From: Proteles cristata cristata
Lineage: Eukaryota; Chordata; Mammalia; Carnivora; Hyaenidae
Assembly (NCBI GenBank): GCA_017311185.1
Contig: JAESUZ010002877.1
Location: 549,001 to 613,000, forward strand
Direction: 5' to 3'
Length of the DNA: 64,000 nucleotides
Notes under the pieces: generated by a model
What the model was told of the DNA's origin: nothing
Database searches by the model: none
The model's input: only the letters and a program-made list of their open reading frames with translations
Translations under genes and position numbers: made by a program
Shown here: piece by piece, positions 36,020 through 46,999 of the stretch
Layout: each line of letters begins with the position of its first letter
Numbering within the stretch: position 1 is the stretch's first letter

Positions 36020-36231
36020 TATTTTTTTTTAAGATTTATTTATTAGGGAGAGGGAGAGAGATAGAAAGTGAACAGAGGAGGGACAGAGAGAGGGAGACAG
36101 AATCCCAAGCAGTCTTCACATCTTCAGTGCAAAACCTGATGTGGGTCTTGAGCTCAAGAACCATGAGATTATGACCTTAGCTGAAACCAAGAGTTGGATG
36201 CTTAATTGACTGAGCCACCCAGGCACCGCCT
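36020..36231 (-). mobile_element. Carnivore SINE, older variant
   Basis: Minus-strand copy with aagatttatttattagggag at the tail side and gactgagccacccaggcacc at the head. Degenerate flanks aaatccttt and acatccttt. Confidence 0.9.
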
Positions 36232-36239
36232 CCCCCCTA

Positions 36240-37460
36240 CATCCTTTCTTAACTCAAGTTAATACTACAAGTGACTTTTTGGAAAATATTTGGGCCTAAG
36301 ATTTAAAAACCTAACTTTTTGTTTGTATGTTTAAAAGCCCTGGGAATAAGCCATAATACAATGTTTATGGCCCCAATCCTAAAATGACTGTGGTACCCTC
36401 CCAAGCGGTTCAAAATAAAAACAACATTAAATTGCAAAATAAAATTTTATTTCAAAAAATAAAACTCACAAGTATGCTGAAATCAGGCCAGGATGTTAAG
36501 TTCACACGGGAGGGAAAAATTGTGGTTCCCCAGTGCCAGGAACAGTGCTTTGCAAAATAGCAAGCTACTCAATAAACATAATGATGGCTACAGTTCTCTC
36601 CTTGAATGCCCCTCATCCCCCTTGCCCCTGTCCTGGCCCCAGCATATGTGTGCTTACTTGGCTTCTTAGGCAATCTAGCCATGACTGGTCATGTGGCTAG
36701 GGCTAGGTCAGTATTTGTTGATTGTGAGACTCGCACTGGACAAAACTAGAGTATCGCATCCACACAATCACCCGAGGCCTAACTGCAGGGCCTACATCAG
36801 CCCTATCTGGGCTGGAGCTGAACTTTGAGGTTACGACAGAGGACCACATACCCCTTCCCTGTTCAGATTCCTTAGCTCGGTGGATGGGATCAGCCCACAG
36901 GATTCTAAGTTCACATAGTTTGGCTGAACCATTCTTTTCCCTCCTCCAGACTCACTAGGTGGTTTGGAATAAACTGTAGGTGACCTTGTCCAGAGAGTGT
37001 CTGTCAGTGAAGAATCTTCATTTTCTCCTGGCCTCTGTCATGAGTAGGACACTTCACAGCAGGCAGGACTTTGGGGGGTTCATTTGCTGCTATGACTTTG
37101 CCATCCAAGTCAAATGTTCATCCAGCCGCTGTCTGTCTGAGCTTATAACTTGGAAAAGAGTGAAGAAAGGCATTGTGAAATAGGCCAGGGGGATGAATAA
37201 AACCTGGTGTTCTTCAAATAGCCCCCCACTCATCGGCCTCTGCCAGATCAGCAGGCTCCCCAAACAGCAGCTCCCAGCCACAGCAGCTGTTTCGACACTT
37301 CTTACCCCTTTCTGGCCCTTGTGGCAAAATGACCAGAGAAGTACGTAAAACATATTAGTAGTGGAGACAGATAACCAGACAATTTCAAATGAAGTGGTTT
37401 TAGATTGTTATGTTTGATAAGAGCATCTCTGCGGTGTTCACATCACACATCTGATTTGAG
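36240..37460. other. Intergenic DNA, no gene recognised
   Basis: Unique-looking sequence. An A/T-rich patch at 36,405-36,475 and a short L2-like tail near 36,535-36,585 are all I see. Confidence 0.45.
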
Positions 37461-37475
37461 ATTAATTTAGTTGTG

Positions 37476-37908
37476 TTTTTTTTTTGTTTTTAGTGTTTAT
37501 TTATTCATTTTGTAAAAATGTTTTATTTATTTCTGAGAGAGAGACAGCATGAGCAGGGAAAGGTCAGAGAGAGAGGGAGACACAGAATCTGAAGCAGGCT
37601 CCAGGCTTTGAGCTGGCTGTCAGCACAGAGCCCGACACAGGGCTCGAACCCACAAACTATGAGATCATGACCTGGGCTGAAGTTGGATACCTAACTGACT
37701 AAGCCACCCAGGTACCCCTATTTATTCATTTTTGAGAGAGAGAGAAAGAGAATGAGCAGGAGAGGGACAGAGAATCCCAAGCAGGATCCGTACTGTCAGC
37801 ACAGAGCCCAACACAGTGCTCAGTCCCACACACTAAACCGTGAGATCATGACCTGAGCCTGAAGTCAAGAGTTGGACACTTAACCGACTGAGCCATGTAG
37901 GTGCCCCG
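37476..37908 (-). mobile_element. Outer felid SINE, interrupted by a second SINE
   Basis: The outer copy is bounded by the 11-base duplication ATTTAGTTGTG at 37,465-37,475 and 37,909-37,919. Its tail is split by the inner SINE, so its own sequence is 37,476-37,511 and 37,719-37,908. Confidence 0.92.
37512..37718 (-). mobile_element. Inner felid SINE nested in another SINE
   Basis: Complete minus-strand copy inside the tail of an older SINE, with the 14-base duplication TATTTATTCATTTT at 37,498-37,511 and 37,719-37,732. Confidence 0.95.
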
Positions 37909-38074
37909 ATTTAGTTGTGGTCTAATCAGAAATCTCTATCCTACTTTCTATTTTTCCATTGGTTTCAGAATCCCCACCAGGGAAGAAAGTGCCTGCAAGT
38001 AAGACCTCTACAAAGTTCACTTTTTCAAGACTCAAATTGTATAGGAACAATTATTCTATTCCTTATTCTCCATT

Positions 38075-38400
38075 CAGTACCTTTATTGAGTATCTACTAT
38101 GTGCTAGTCACTGGAATCCATAGTAAAGAGACAAGCTTCCTATTAAGCAAAGCTCACAGTCTAGTAATAAACAAGAAAACAAACAGAAGTGTCAGATAAA
38201 AGCGAGTGCTGGGCAGGTAATTAAAATGCAGAGATATGTTGTGAGTGTTTGGATGAGGTGGAAGGAGGTGACTTTTGTCATGAGAAATAAATGATAGTAA
38301 GGAGCCAGCCAGGGGAGGACAAGGAACAGAGCATTCTGAGCAGAGGAAATGCTTCCCAATGTAAAGCTAAGTACTGGGAAACATAACCGTTGATTCTCCC
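38075..38400 (-). repeat. L2 LINE fragment
   Basis: Antisense L2: ttattgagtatctactatgt, gctagtcactggaatccata and gcaaagctcacagtctagta. Confidence 0.8.
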
Positions 38401-38404
38401 TCAC

Positions 38405-39945
38405 CTCTGAACCCAGCAACCCTCTGTCCTTAAAATGTGCACCTCAAGCTCTAGTGTCTGAGTTGCCACCAAGCCATCTCTCCTTCCCCCAGATGATAAA
38501 CACCAAACTTTGGATCAGTGCTACTAAATTTGGAAATGTCCCAGCTCTTTCCAGTTTACTTTCCTCCATAGCTGTCACTGTACTTCAAGCCAGGTATGGA
38601 CAGTTCTATTTCATTTTTATGCAGTTACAACCCATATAGATCCTTCTTATAAATGGCTCCACGCTAAAACTGATGCTTGGTGAGGTCTCTCTCAATAGCT
38701 TAGAGTCTTCATTCAAAGCAATGAAAACCAGTGACGCAAATTGCCCTAGACCAGGATCTGAGGTCTTCCAGGACCCTTTTTCACAGGAATTTGAAAACAG
38801 GCACATTCCATTTTGCCCTTTGTTAGAGCGCTATTGACAATAAACAGAACTCAGCTTAGAATTTGTGCTGTAAAACAGCAGAACAGTGAACAAACCACTC
38901 TTTCTCACCCGGGGTAACGCTCCCCTGTATTCCGCTGATACTTACACAGGGTTTAAGCAAGAATATTTGGGAAGTGTATGGGGGACTAAAATCTCAAAGC
39001 ATTAGTTTCTTAAATTCTTTGTTATTTTGACTGCACTGAAGATTATTCCACAAGCCATTATCAGAATCCACCCATCTTCAGTTCCCGTAAATATTATGTC
39101 TACCCAGAACTATGTGAACTATTTCACAGCTGGAATATGAACCAGGCTGTGAAACTTCTAATAGGAATAAGAGGAGCGTTAAAACCTAAAGGAGAGAAAA
39201 TTCTGTAGGCAAAGGGGAAAGTGGGCTAAAGGATTATGTATGTTTTGGGGAAAGAAGATAGCTCAACCCTCAGAGACTGGTTATTACTCAGCCCCTTCTT
39301 GATTATTTAAATCCAGCAGTGACTGCTGACACATTCCTGGGAGCACAAGGCTGGCTTTCATTACAAGTAAAAGAAGCTACAGTCAGTCCTCAGAGGTCAT
39401 TCTCATTGTAGCTGATGCTAATTAATCCAGGCAATGGAGAGCAAGGGAAACTGAGGCAGCAACTGTCAACGATTGGTGATTTCCTGGGAAGAAGCAAGGT
39501 AGGCAGCTGCTGCCAGGAGGTCTGGAGCTGGGGACTAAATTCACTCTGGTGGCAAAACCCTGATGCAGGACATTTGTGAAAAGGCATTGTACTATGGAAA
39601 GCACGAATTAAATGTGAGTTACTAGTGTCAAAGCTGTGTTCTGTGCCCCCATCTCCCACTCTTCTCCTCGGTTAAACCTACTGTTGTCCAGATTTCAAAC
39701 CTGAAATGGTGTATGCTGAGTACCAGCTTGAATTAGAAACCTTCCGGAAATCTTTCGTTCATCCCAGGCTTTGCATTTATAACACTTAACACTGTTTCTA
39801 GTAATAAATACCAATTGGGCTAATATCTAAAATCTAAGTTCTACAAGAGTTGGGATCTTTGGCATCTTTTTTGGATCTGATGAGCCCCCAAAGGCCTAGT
39901 ATAAGTAGCTGTTAATTGTTGATTGAGTTTGTTTGGTGTCCGTCT
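38405..39945. other. Intergenic DNA, no gene recognised
   Basis: About 1.5 kb of unique-looking sequence with no supported gene, repeat or strong motif. Confidence 0.45.
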
Positions 39946-39949
39946 CTCT

Positions 39950-40065
39950 ACTTCAGAAAGGTAGAAACCCCTTTTATTTCACTCATGATGGACTTGCAAG
40001 CCCGTAATATGGTATCTGGCCACGTCCTAGCTGCTCAAAAAATACTTCTTGAATGAATGGAAATA
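39950..40065 (+). repeat. L2 LINE 3' end
   Basis: Sense L2 tail: gtaatatggtatctggccac followed by gctgctcaaaaaatacttct and gaatgaatgg. Confidence 0.7.
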
Positions 40066-40211
40066 ACAATAGCTAATATTTACTGAGTGCTGCTCTGGGA
40101 TTATGTTGAATGGTTTACAGATATTGTTATGTGATTTAATATTCACCAAAATGCAATGATATAGGTATATTATTATGCCATTTTGGCCGAGTAGTTTCAA
40201 TACATTCCTTT
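40066..40211 (-). repeat. MIR SINE fragment
   Basis: Antisense MIR start: aatagctaatatttactgag, then aatggtttacagatattgtt. It is diverged and truncated near the neighbouring SINE. Confidence 0.6.
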
Positions 40212-40228
40212 AAATAATGATCTTATAA

Positions 40229-40461
40229 GGGGACGCCTGGGTGGCTTAGTCAGTTAAGCGTCCGACTTTCGCTTAGGTCATGATTTCGCGGTTTGTGGGT
40301 TCCAGCCCCGCATCGGGCTCTGTGCTGGCTGCCAGCTCAGAGCCTGGAGCCTATTTCGGAGTCTGTATCTCTCTCTCTCTCTCTCTCTGACCCTCCCTTG
40401 CTCATGCTGTCTCTCTCTCTCTCTCCTAGAAATAAATTTAAAAAATATATTAAAAAATAAA
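40229..40461 (+). mobile_element. Felid SINE, younger subfamily
   Basis: Has ctttcgcttaggtcatgatt and perfect 17-base duplications AAATAATGATCTTATAA at 40,212-40,228 and 40,462-40,478. Confidence 0.96.
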
Positions 40462-40646
40462 AAATAATGATCTTATAATTCACTAATCCACAATAGATAA
40501 CCTTGCTGTTTTCTCCCCAGTGTGGTAGGTAGGTAGTGCCCTAGTGACCTGAATAAGTGAATTTAATTCCCTATGTATCTAGCAGGGAGTTACTGATGAG
40601 AGAGAAAGCCTTAATTCTTAAATTGCTTAGGATTCAATTATAGCCT

Positions 40647-40863
40647 GGGGGCGCCTGGGTGGCTCTGTTGGTTAAGTGTCCGACTTCGGCTCAGGTCATG
40701 AACCCACAGTCTGTGGTTTGAGCCCTGCGTCAGGCTCTGTGCTGACAGCTCAGAGCCTGGAGCCTGCTTCAGATTCTGTCTCCCTCTCTCTCTGACCCTC
40801 CCTCACTCGCTCTCTGTCTCTGTCTCTCAAAATAAAGACACACAAAAAAATTTTTTTTAAAGA
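40647..40863 (+). mobile_element. Felid SINE (SINEC type)
   Basis: Plus-strand copy with perfect 15-base duplications ATTCAATTATAGCCT at 40,632-40,646 and 40,864-40,878. Confidence 0.96.
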
Positions 40864-40879
40864 ATTCAATTATAGCCTC

Positions 40880-41830
40880 AACTTCTATTTACATTGGGTT
40901 TTGGAGGGAAATCATATATAATATATAATAAAATATATAATGATACATATATATTTTAGCCATATATACAATGCTCTAATGCTGGTTGCAGTCAGTTCAT
41001 ATACAACCACAGAACATGTGGAGTGTTTCCACTTCTACTAACTGAGCTAGCCTGCCAAAAAGAGTGTTTCCACTTCTGCCAGAAGAAACTGCAAGCAGGA
41101 AAAGAGTATGGGCCAAACCTTGCCTGAGATGCTGGTTAAACTGGCTTTGCCAGTGTCTCCTGCACCTGCCTGAGACACCAATTGGAAGGCGGGCTTGTTC
41201 CCTGCTCTGGGGATCATGCCAATCACCACCATTCAGTCCCTTCTGATCTGGCTGAACAGGCTTAGGGCAGTCAAAATCCCACCTCTCCATGTAAACCTGG
41301 AAGTGTTTGGGTGGGTGGGGCCTGGTCCAAGCAAGGATCAGACCAACTGGAAACAAACTGACCCACCCAGAGTGGGTGTAATTCCAAAGGAACTACTCAA
41401 ATTATTATATTCCTGGCATTGCATTATATTCTTACCCATCCTGGTGGGATTATGTTACTCTCCTCTGCCACAGAAACTGGTGATCCAAAGGCATATGGTC
41501 TAAGAAGTGGTCAGTGTGATTAGGAAAGTTAATCAACTCTTGAATTCAATTTTTACTTCTCTTTGATTCCTCTGTCTGCTCTCCACCACTGTCAACAATT
41601 TGCCATGGAGGCCAAAGGAGGAATAGAACTGTCAGAGGAAGATAGGGAAAAAAAACCCGACACAGCAGGGAGTTTTTATAGAGCTAGATATATTCAATTT
41701 AAAAGAGCTGTCCTTTAGTCTTAGATTGTGTCTTTTTGACTTTTTTAAATGTTAAAATGTCTCTTATAAAATGGTGGTGATAACAAATGGTAATTGTTTG
41801 GTAAAATTAAAAGCGGGCAACCTATGTCAA
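40880..41830. other. Intergenic DNA, no gene recognised
   Basis: AT-rich at 40,910-40,970. GAGTGTTTCCACTTCT is repeated at 41,021 and 41,063. The 41,000-41,400 stretch may be an old repeat I cannot name. No exon was recognised. Confidence 0.4.
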
Positions 41831-41838
41831 TTCACCAA

Positions 41839-42009
41839 CTTCTTTATTTTTTTGAGAGAGAGAGAGAGAGAGAGAGAATGAGAGTCTCAAGCAGGCTCCA
41901 CACTCAGCACAGAGTCCAAGACAGGGCTTGATCCCGTGACCCTGGGATCATGACCTGAGCTGAAATCAAGAGTCAGACATTCAACCAACTGAGCTACCCA
42001 GGCTCCCCA
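41839..42009 (-). mobile_element. Carnivore SINE, older variant
   Basis: Minus-strand copy with a short body (gcaggctccacactcagcac) and head gagctacccaggctcccc. Short duplication ttcaccaa at 41,831-41,838 and 42,011-42,018. Confidence 0.9.
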
Positions 42010-42019
42010 GTTCACCAAT

Positions 42020-42600
42020 GTTTTAAAAACATTGCCAGTTCCTAAGATCGGGCAGTGTGGGAATGTCTGGATTGCTGCACGGTAGTGGCCTCAGAGGCTT
42101 TGGGTGAGGAAAGGGACAAGAGTCTCCCCTTTACATATATAAGTAGAGCTCCAGATCTCCTGGGCAGACTCCGAGTATCCTCTGTCACCAAATGGCACAA
42201 TTTTGAGGGCCAACTTCGAGCAAATTGAAAAATGTCTTCTAGGTTCTCAGGATCCTGTTTTTCAGACCTAAGAGCCCAGTGCTCTCATGTGGTGCTGTCT
42301 CACCTGTCAGGGTGGAGCACGTCTGATAACCTAATTTATGTTAAACATTAGGGGTCTACTACTCATCAAATAATTTGTATTTTAAACCTAAGACCTGATG
42401 CAAGTGGTAAATGCTTACTCCAAAGGCATATTCCACTGACAATGGAATTTTAGGGAGAGTGGGGGAGCATGCCTCGACATGGGATGTATCAGATCACACA
42501 GGTGGGCATTCATCCAGCTTGCCTATGAATTGCACCCAAGTCCAACTTGAGACTGTTCACTTATAGGTCACCTAGTCTAGTAAAGCATTTTTTAAAAATG
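42020..42600. other. Intergenic DNA, no gene recognised
   Basis: No element supported. Confidence 0.4.
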
Positions 42601-42604
42601 TCTT

Positions 42605-43030
42605 CTGCTTTATGGTTTTCAAAGCCCTTTCATGAACATTCCTTAGTGTGACCCTCATATCAGTGCTGAGAGGTAAGCAGGGAAGGTAGCAGTATCTTTG
42701 CTTTGTTTTTATAATTTTTTAATGTTTATTTATTTATTTTGAGAGAGAGAGTGAGAGAGCGTGAGCAAGAGTGGGGCAGAGAGAGAGGGAGAGAAGATCC
42801 CAACCAGTTTCCACACTCAGCAGGGAGTCTAAGCAGGGCTTGATCCCACGACCACGAGATCATGACCTGAGCTGATATCAAGCGTTGGACGCTCAACCAA
42901 CTGAGCCACCCAGGTGCCCCACAGTATCTTTACTTTTACAACTGAAGAAAGCCAGACTTGAGGAGTGTGAGTTGAAGAGCTGAATTCAGTCACAGCCAGG
43001 ATGTGCAAGAGGTATGATGTGCACTCAGGT
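42605..43030 (-). repeat. MIR SINE split by a younger SINE
   Basis: MIR-like DNA at 42,605-42,704 (ttttcaaagccctttcatga) continues at 42,937-43,030 (acaactgaagaaagccagac) across the inserted SINE. Confidence 0.65.
42705..42921 (-). mobile_element. Carnivore SINE inserted in a MIR
   Basis: Minus-strand copy. The flanks cagtatctttgcttt (42,690-42,704) and cagtatctttacttt (42,922-42,936) are a one-mismatch 15-base duplication. Confidence 0.95.
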
Positions 43031-43154
43031 CCTGGGAAGCCAGGTGGGTCACTGGCCTGTGACAGGCCTTTCTTCTGTGGAAACCTGGTAGGTGTAGGCT
43101 CCACTCAACACTAGATGGGGAGGTGCTGGGGGGGAAATAGTGCCCAGTAATGGT

Positions 43155-43330
43155 AATCAAGCATTTATACACCACTTGGTATTTCCACATAATTGCTATC
43201 TCATAGTAATTCTTTTAGGGCTAAGCAAACATGTAGGGTTAATGAGTTCTCCAGATCCCATTTTACAGATGAGGAAATAAGCTGGAGGAATTTAGTTGTC
43301 TTGCGTTTGGAGGAACACAGCAGCAGAGCA
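43155..43330 (-). repeat. MIR SINE
   Basis: Antisense MIR: catttatacaccacttggta, ccattttacagatgaggaaa. Confidence 0.75.
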
Positions 43331-43403
43331 GGACAGCACAGTCCTCAGGTTGAATTTGGTCAGCTAAGTGGAGCAGCTCTGACAAACCCCAGGGGCAGGA
43401 AGG

Positions 43404-43405
<2 letters not shown>

Positions 43406-43456
<51 letters not shown>
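43406..43456 (+). repeat. (GT)n microsatellite
   Basis: About 25 GT units, followed by a short GCGTGTGC transition. Confidence 0.96.
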
Positions 43457-43458
<2 letters not shown>

Positions 43459-43459
43459 C

Positions 43460-45290
43460 GCGTGTGCACATACGGAAACCAACTGTTGCCTTCAGTACCA
43501 TTAAAACTATAATCTATTTGGTATTTCCTGGATTAGAAACTCCTCTGCCACACACCATGGCCCACAACCATATTTGGGTCATGGTCAAAAGAATGAAAAG
43601 AAAGAACTAAATCTGGGGGATGGAGAAGGACACGGAAGCTTTGAGGTTATAACCGATGCCTTTGGACAGAATCACAAAATCCAGCTCATGTGCTAGAGTC
43701 AAATCTAGGTAGTTAGAAACTCTGTCATTTTCCATCATATTCCCCTCTTCCTCATCCACACTGAGAAATGCCCTCAGTCACCTCTCCTAGCTTTTCAGGT
43801 CATCTTCAATGTACAGTGTAAGTATTGCCTCATTATTACTCTTCCTGTGCAACCCGGGTAGATTGGCTCTCAGAGACCAAGAAACTCTGTATTCCTGGAA
43901 ATGTAAGGACCAATGATAGAATTCAAAAGCGCTGTTTGATGGTCTAAACATGATCTTATATCAGACTTTCAAATACGCCCTGGCAGCGTCAGGACAGGAG
44001 GGAGACTTGCCCAGCAATTTAATGTATTTACTGGGTAAAGAGTAAGCACTTGCAGTCTCTGTGACTTAATCAGAATGAAGTTCATTACAATGAAGAGCTG
44101 TGCCCTTTGGTCCTATTTTATTAAGCAGACTCCGAATTTCATTCACATCTCTAAAGGAAATCGTAGGCTAGAAGCTGACCGAAGAGTGGCAGGGAGGACA
44201 GTTAGCAAGGATACTCACCAGAGCAGTTAAAGGGGACTCAGGTAGTGAGCTGAGGAGAGCAGAGAGAACAAGATGCCCTTCTTATCAATTCCAATCTATG
44301 AAAGTAATTTTACTTTCTTGTTTTTAGCTTGAGGTTTGCATCAGTGTTTCTCCCTTTCTGGGTTTTGAAAACTTATTATCGGGTCATCTAAACCTTTCAT
44401 GAAACATTTCAGACTTGTATGTGCATGAGCTGGTGAAGATTTATTATGTTTGACACCATAACTAAAGATTTTAAGGCATTCTTTTAAGCGCAACTTGACT
44501 GAAACCCCTGAGGCTAGATTGCTATCTCTTGCCAGATGTTAACTTGGCTTCACTGGTGAGAGCTCAGGGCAAGGTTAAAACTGTTTCTGGAAACATTATT
44601 TGTGCCTCAGAATGTTTAACTCCTCAGTGTATTACTCTTCTATATCAAGAAATCTGAGATTTTCAGATCAGAATTCTCCCCCACCCCATCCACCCCTATC
44701 TCTGTCAATTTATTTCTATTTCTTTTGGAGAAGTCAAGTGCCCCCCACCCTGCTTCGTTTGGAATTAAAATAAGCAAAGAGAAAAGCATAAGATTCAATG
44801 AGTCCATGAATACATGTACTAACCCTTGTCCTTTGGGATCCTTTGGTATTTGCTCAAGGTACAAGCAATCTGGGCATCTCTGGGTAAGAAGACGGATAAA
44901 TGATGTCATTCAACAGAATTAGGACCAGACGGGAAAATGTAGCCAAATCCTGCAGAGGGTAGTACTGAATCCTGGCATTAGGTATGGAAGGCCCTGACTG
45001 CTCCGGAGGTAAACAAGTGTAACTGTGAAGGCAGCACAGTCTCTGGGATGAGGCTGAAAGGGTAACAGCATTTCTGAGGTGTGAAGTGGGGTAGGGTCGG
45101 GGATGTAACACCAAATATTGGGCCGTGAGAGCCTCCAGGCCTGAGGGCCGTGACTCCCACAATGGACTTGGTCACAAAGGACCCGTGTCATCTTGAGGCT
45201 GTAATAATCGGTAAATGCAAGTCGCACGTTGAGCACGTTTTCTCCTGGATCTCATCCTTGGCGACGGATCCAGACCTCAGCCTCCAGGAT
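43460..45290. other. Intergenic DNA left of the 45.5 kb island
   Basis: About 1.8 kb of mostly unique DNA that includes the CArG box at 43,568. No exon or clear transposon was recognised. Confidence 0.5.
43568..43577. promoter_or_regulatory. Perfect CArG box CCATATTTGG upstream of FOS
   Basis: This is an exact match to CC(A/T)6GG in non-repetitive DNA about 14.3 kb upstream of the FOS start and 1.7 kb from the 45.3 kb island. It is identical to the reverse complement of the CArG box at 15,998. Confidence 0.45.
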
Positions 45291-45299
45291 CTGTTTGAG

Positions 45300-45700
45300 A
45301 AATAAACAAATGGGAGACAAACAACCAAAACAGCAACACAGTAGAGCTGGCGCGGGCGATGAAGCTCCGCCTCTGGAGGACTCGGGCCAATCAGAAGCCT
45401 GTTGCTGGGGCCTGGTGTTTGGCCGCCTGACGTTCCCATGGAGACGGAGGAACGTTACACACTAAACACTGGGCGACGTTGACGTCTATGCATTATATCC
45501 ATGGAGACGACTGAATAAACGTCATCGCCGCACTTCCCCGCCCTCCCGCCGCGCCAGGGGCGGAGGGAGAGACGCAGACTGTCGCCGTCACGTGCTTCGG
45601 GCCCGGAGCGATGCCGGGTGGGCGGGGCTTGTTGCTATGGCCGCAGCTGGGGCGGTTGTTGTTGTTTGGAGCTGGAATTAGAAAGTGCTGAGACTGCGGT
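45300..45700. promoter_or_regulatory. Candidate FOS upstream enhancer island (multiple CRE + X-box + CCAAT + E-box)
   Basis: This compact CG-dense block lies about 16 kb upstream of the FOS start. Visible sites are CCAAT (45,387-45,391), TGACGTTC (45,428-45,435), an X-box-like GTTCCCATGGAGAC (45,432-45,445), TGACGTCT (45,480-45,487), ATCCATGGAGAC, AAACGTCA (45,517-45,524; TGACGTTT on the minus strand), CACGTG (45,589-45,594) and GTTGCTATGG (45,631-45,640). The CRE density and distance fit the upstream CREB-bound Fos enhancer (e2) known in mouse. No coding exon was recognised, but an unannotated CpG promoter cannot be excluded. Confidence 0.6.
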
Positions 45701-45704
45701 GGAG

Positions 45705-46590
45705 CCAGAACCGATTCTGGAACAGCGTCTCCCGCCCCCGGCCAGAGAGGGTTCCCCAGCCCCTGGAAAGCCAGGACACCCCCAAGGCTGTCCCAGCACG
45801 CCTCAGCCCCGGGTCCTGAGCCAAGATCTCTGTGCTGCCAGACTCCAGACTGAGGGCCAGACCCAGACCACTCCCTCCCCGCTTGGTTGGCGGTAATTGT
45901 CAGGGTGACCTCCCAGACCGCAGTCTCCTCCAGCCCACAGAACAACCACTGACCAAACTGCCTGACCCATGAGACAGGAGCAAAACCCAGCGTAGAAAAC
46001 TTTCCCACTCTTGGAGTAAACTCCAGGATGGAGGCAATCAGAAGTTTGGATGTCTTTTATACTTTAAAAGCAGCACGGTAGGCATTCATGCCTTAGACCT
46101 TTGTTGAAGGCTTGAGAGAGGCATCCTGATAACCCTATTCAAGAACAATCCTCACAAAGGGAGAGAAGATTTAGAAATCCAGGAGGACTGGATACTGAAA
46201 AGTGGGAAGGCCTGAAGAACCCAGGCCAATAGGAAGTAAAGCTTTGATTTCTGTATTGCTTTGTTTTGTCTTGGGTATACAAGCTAGCAGAGTGTGAGAA
46301 ATCTCAGGGTGCCAGCCACCATTTTCCTAGCACAACTCTGGAAACAGTTCTAGGAAAGGTGTAGCAACAATTGTCAACCAAAGGAGATTCAGCATCAGGA
46401 GGGAGGGGGTGAAATGACTGTGTGAAGGCAAGGGCTGGCCCTGTAACATTTGAATGACAAGGCACAGCTGAAGGGTCTAAGACTTTGAATTTTATCCAAA
46501 TATCCCAATCTTCCAGCCTAGCTGAATTCACACTGTGTCTCATTTTTTGAGGGAAAGCAGAGGGGCTATTACTTTCTTGAATTAAAAATA
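45705..46590. other. Intergenic DNA right of the 45.5 kb island
   Basis: GC-rich to about 45,900, then ordinary. The 171-residue minus frame (46,008-45,493) spans the CpG island and shows no domain. Confidence 0.45.
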
Positions 46591-46600
46591 AGCCATTGGA

Positions 46601-46805
46601 GGGACGCCTGGGTGGCTCAGGTTAAACGATCAATTCTGTTTCGGCTCAGGTCATGATCAGGTCGTGAGATGGAGTCCTGTGTCCTGCTCTGCGCTGATCG
46701 GAGCATGGAGCCTGCTTGGGATTCTCCCTCTTCCTGCCCCTGCACCACTCTCTCTCTCTCAACAAACAAACAAACAAACAAACAAACAAACAAACAAACA
46801 TTAAA
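46601..46805 (+). mobile_element. Carnivore SINE with (CAAA)n tail
   Basis: Decayed plus-strand copy whose tail has become an (AACA)n microsatellite at 46,761-46,800. Left flank aataagccattgga; the related ataagaccaattgga follows it. Confidence 0.9.
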
Positions 46806-46823
46806 AATATAAGACCAATTGGA

Positions 46824-46980
46824 GGTATGCCTGGCTGGCTCAGTCAGAAGAGCATGCAACTCTTGATCTCAGAGCTGTGAGGTTGAGCCCCACATTGAGT
46901 GTAGAGAGTATTAAAAAAATAAACTAAAACAGTCATGTACATAGCAAAGTCACAAAAATAAAGTGAAGTGCTTTAAAAAA
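46824..46980 (+). mobile_element. Older carnivore SINE next to the previous one
   Basis: Head ctggctggctcagtcagaag and B-box gaggttgagccccacattga, with the body of the short old type. Right flank ataagtcgttggga resembles the two flanks to its left. Confidence 0.85.
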
Positions 46981-46999
46981 AAAATAAGTCGTTGGGATG

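Noticed and set aside
45493..46008. 171-residue minus-strand frame over the 45.5 kb island
   Set aside because: Chance frame in CpG-rich DNA; the start lies outside the island and no domain is seen.
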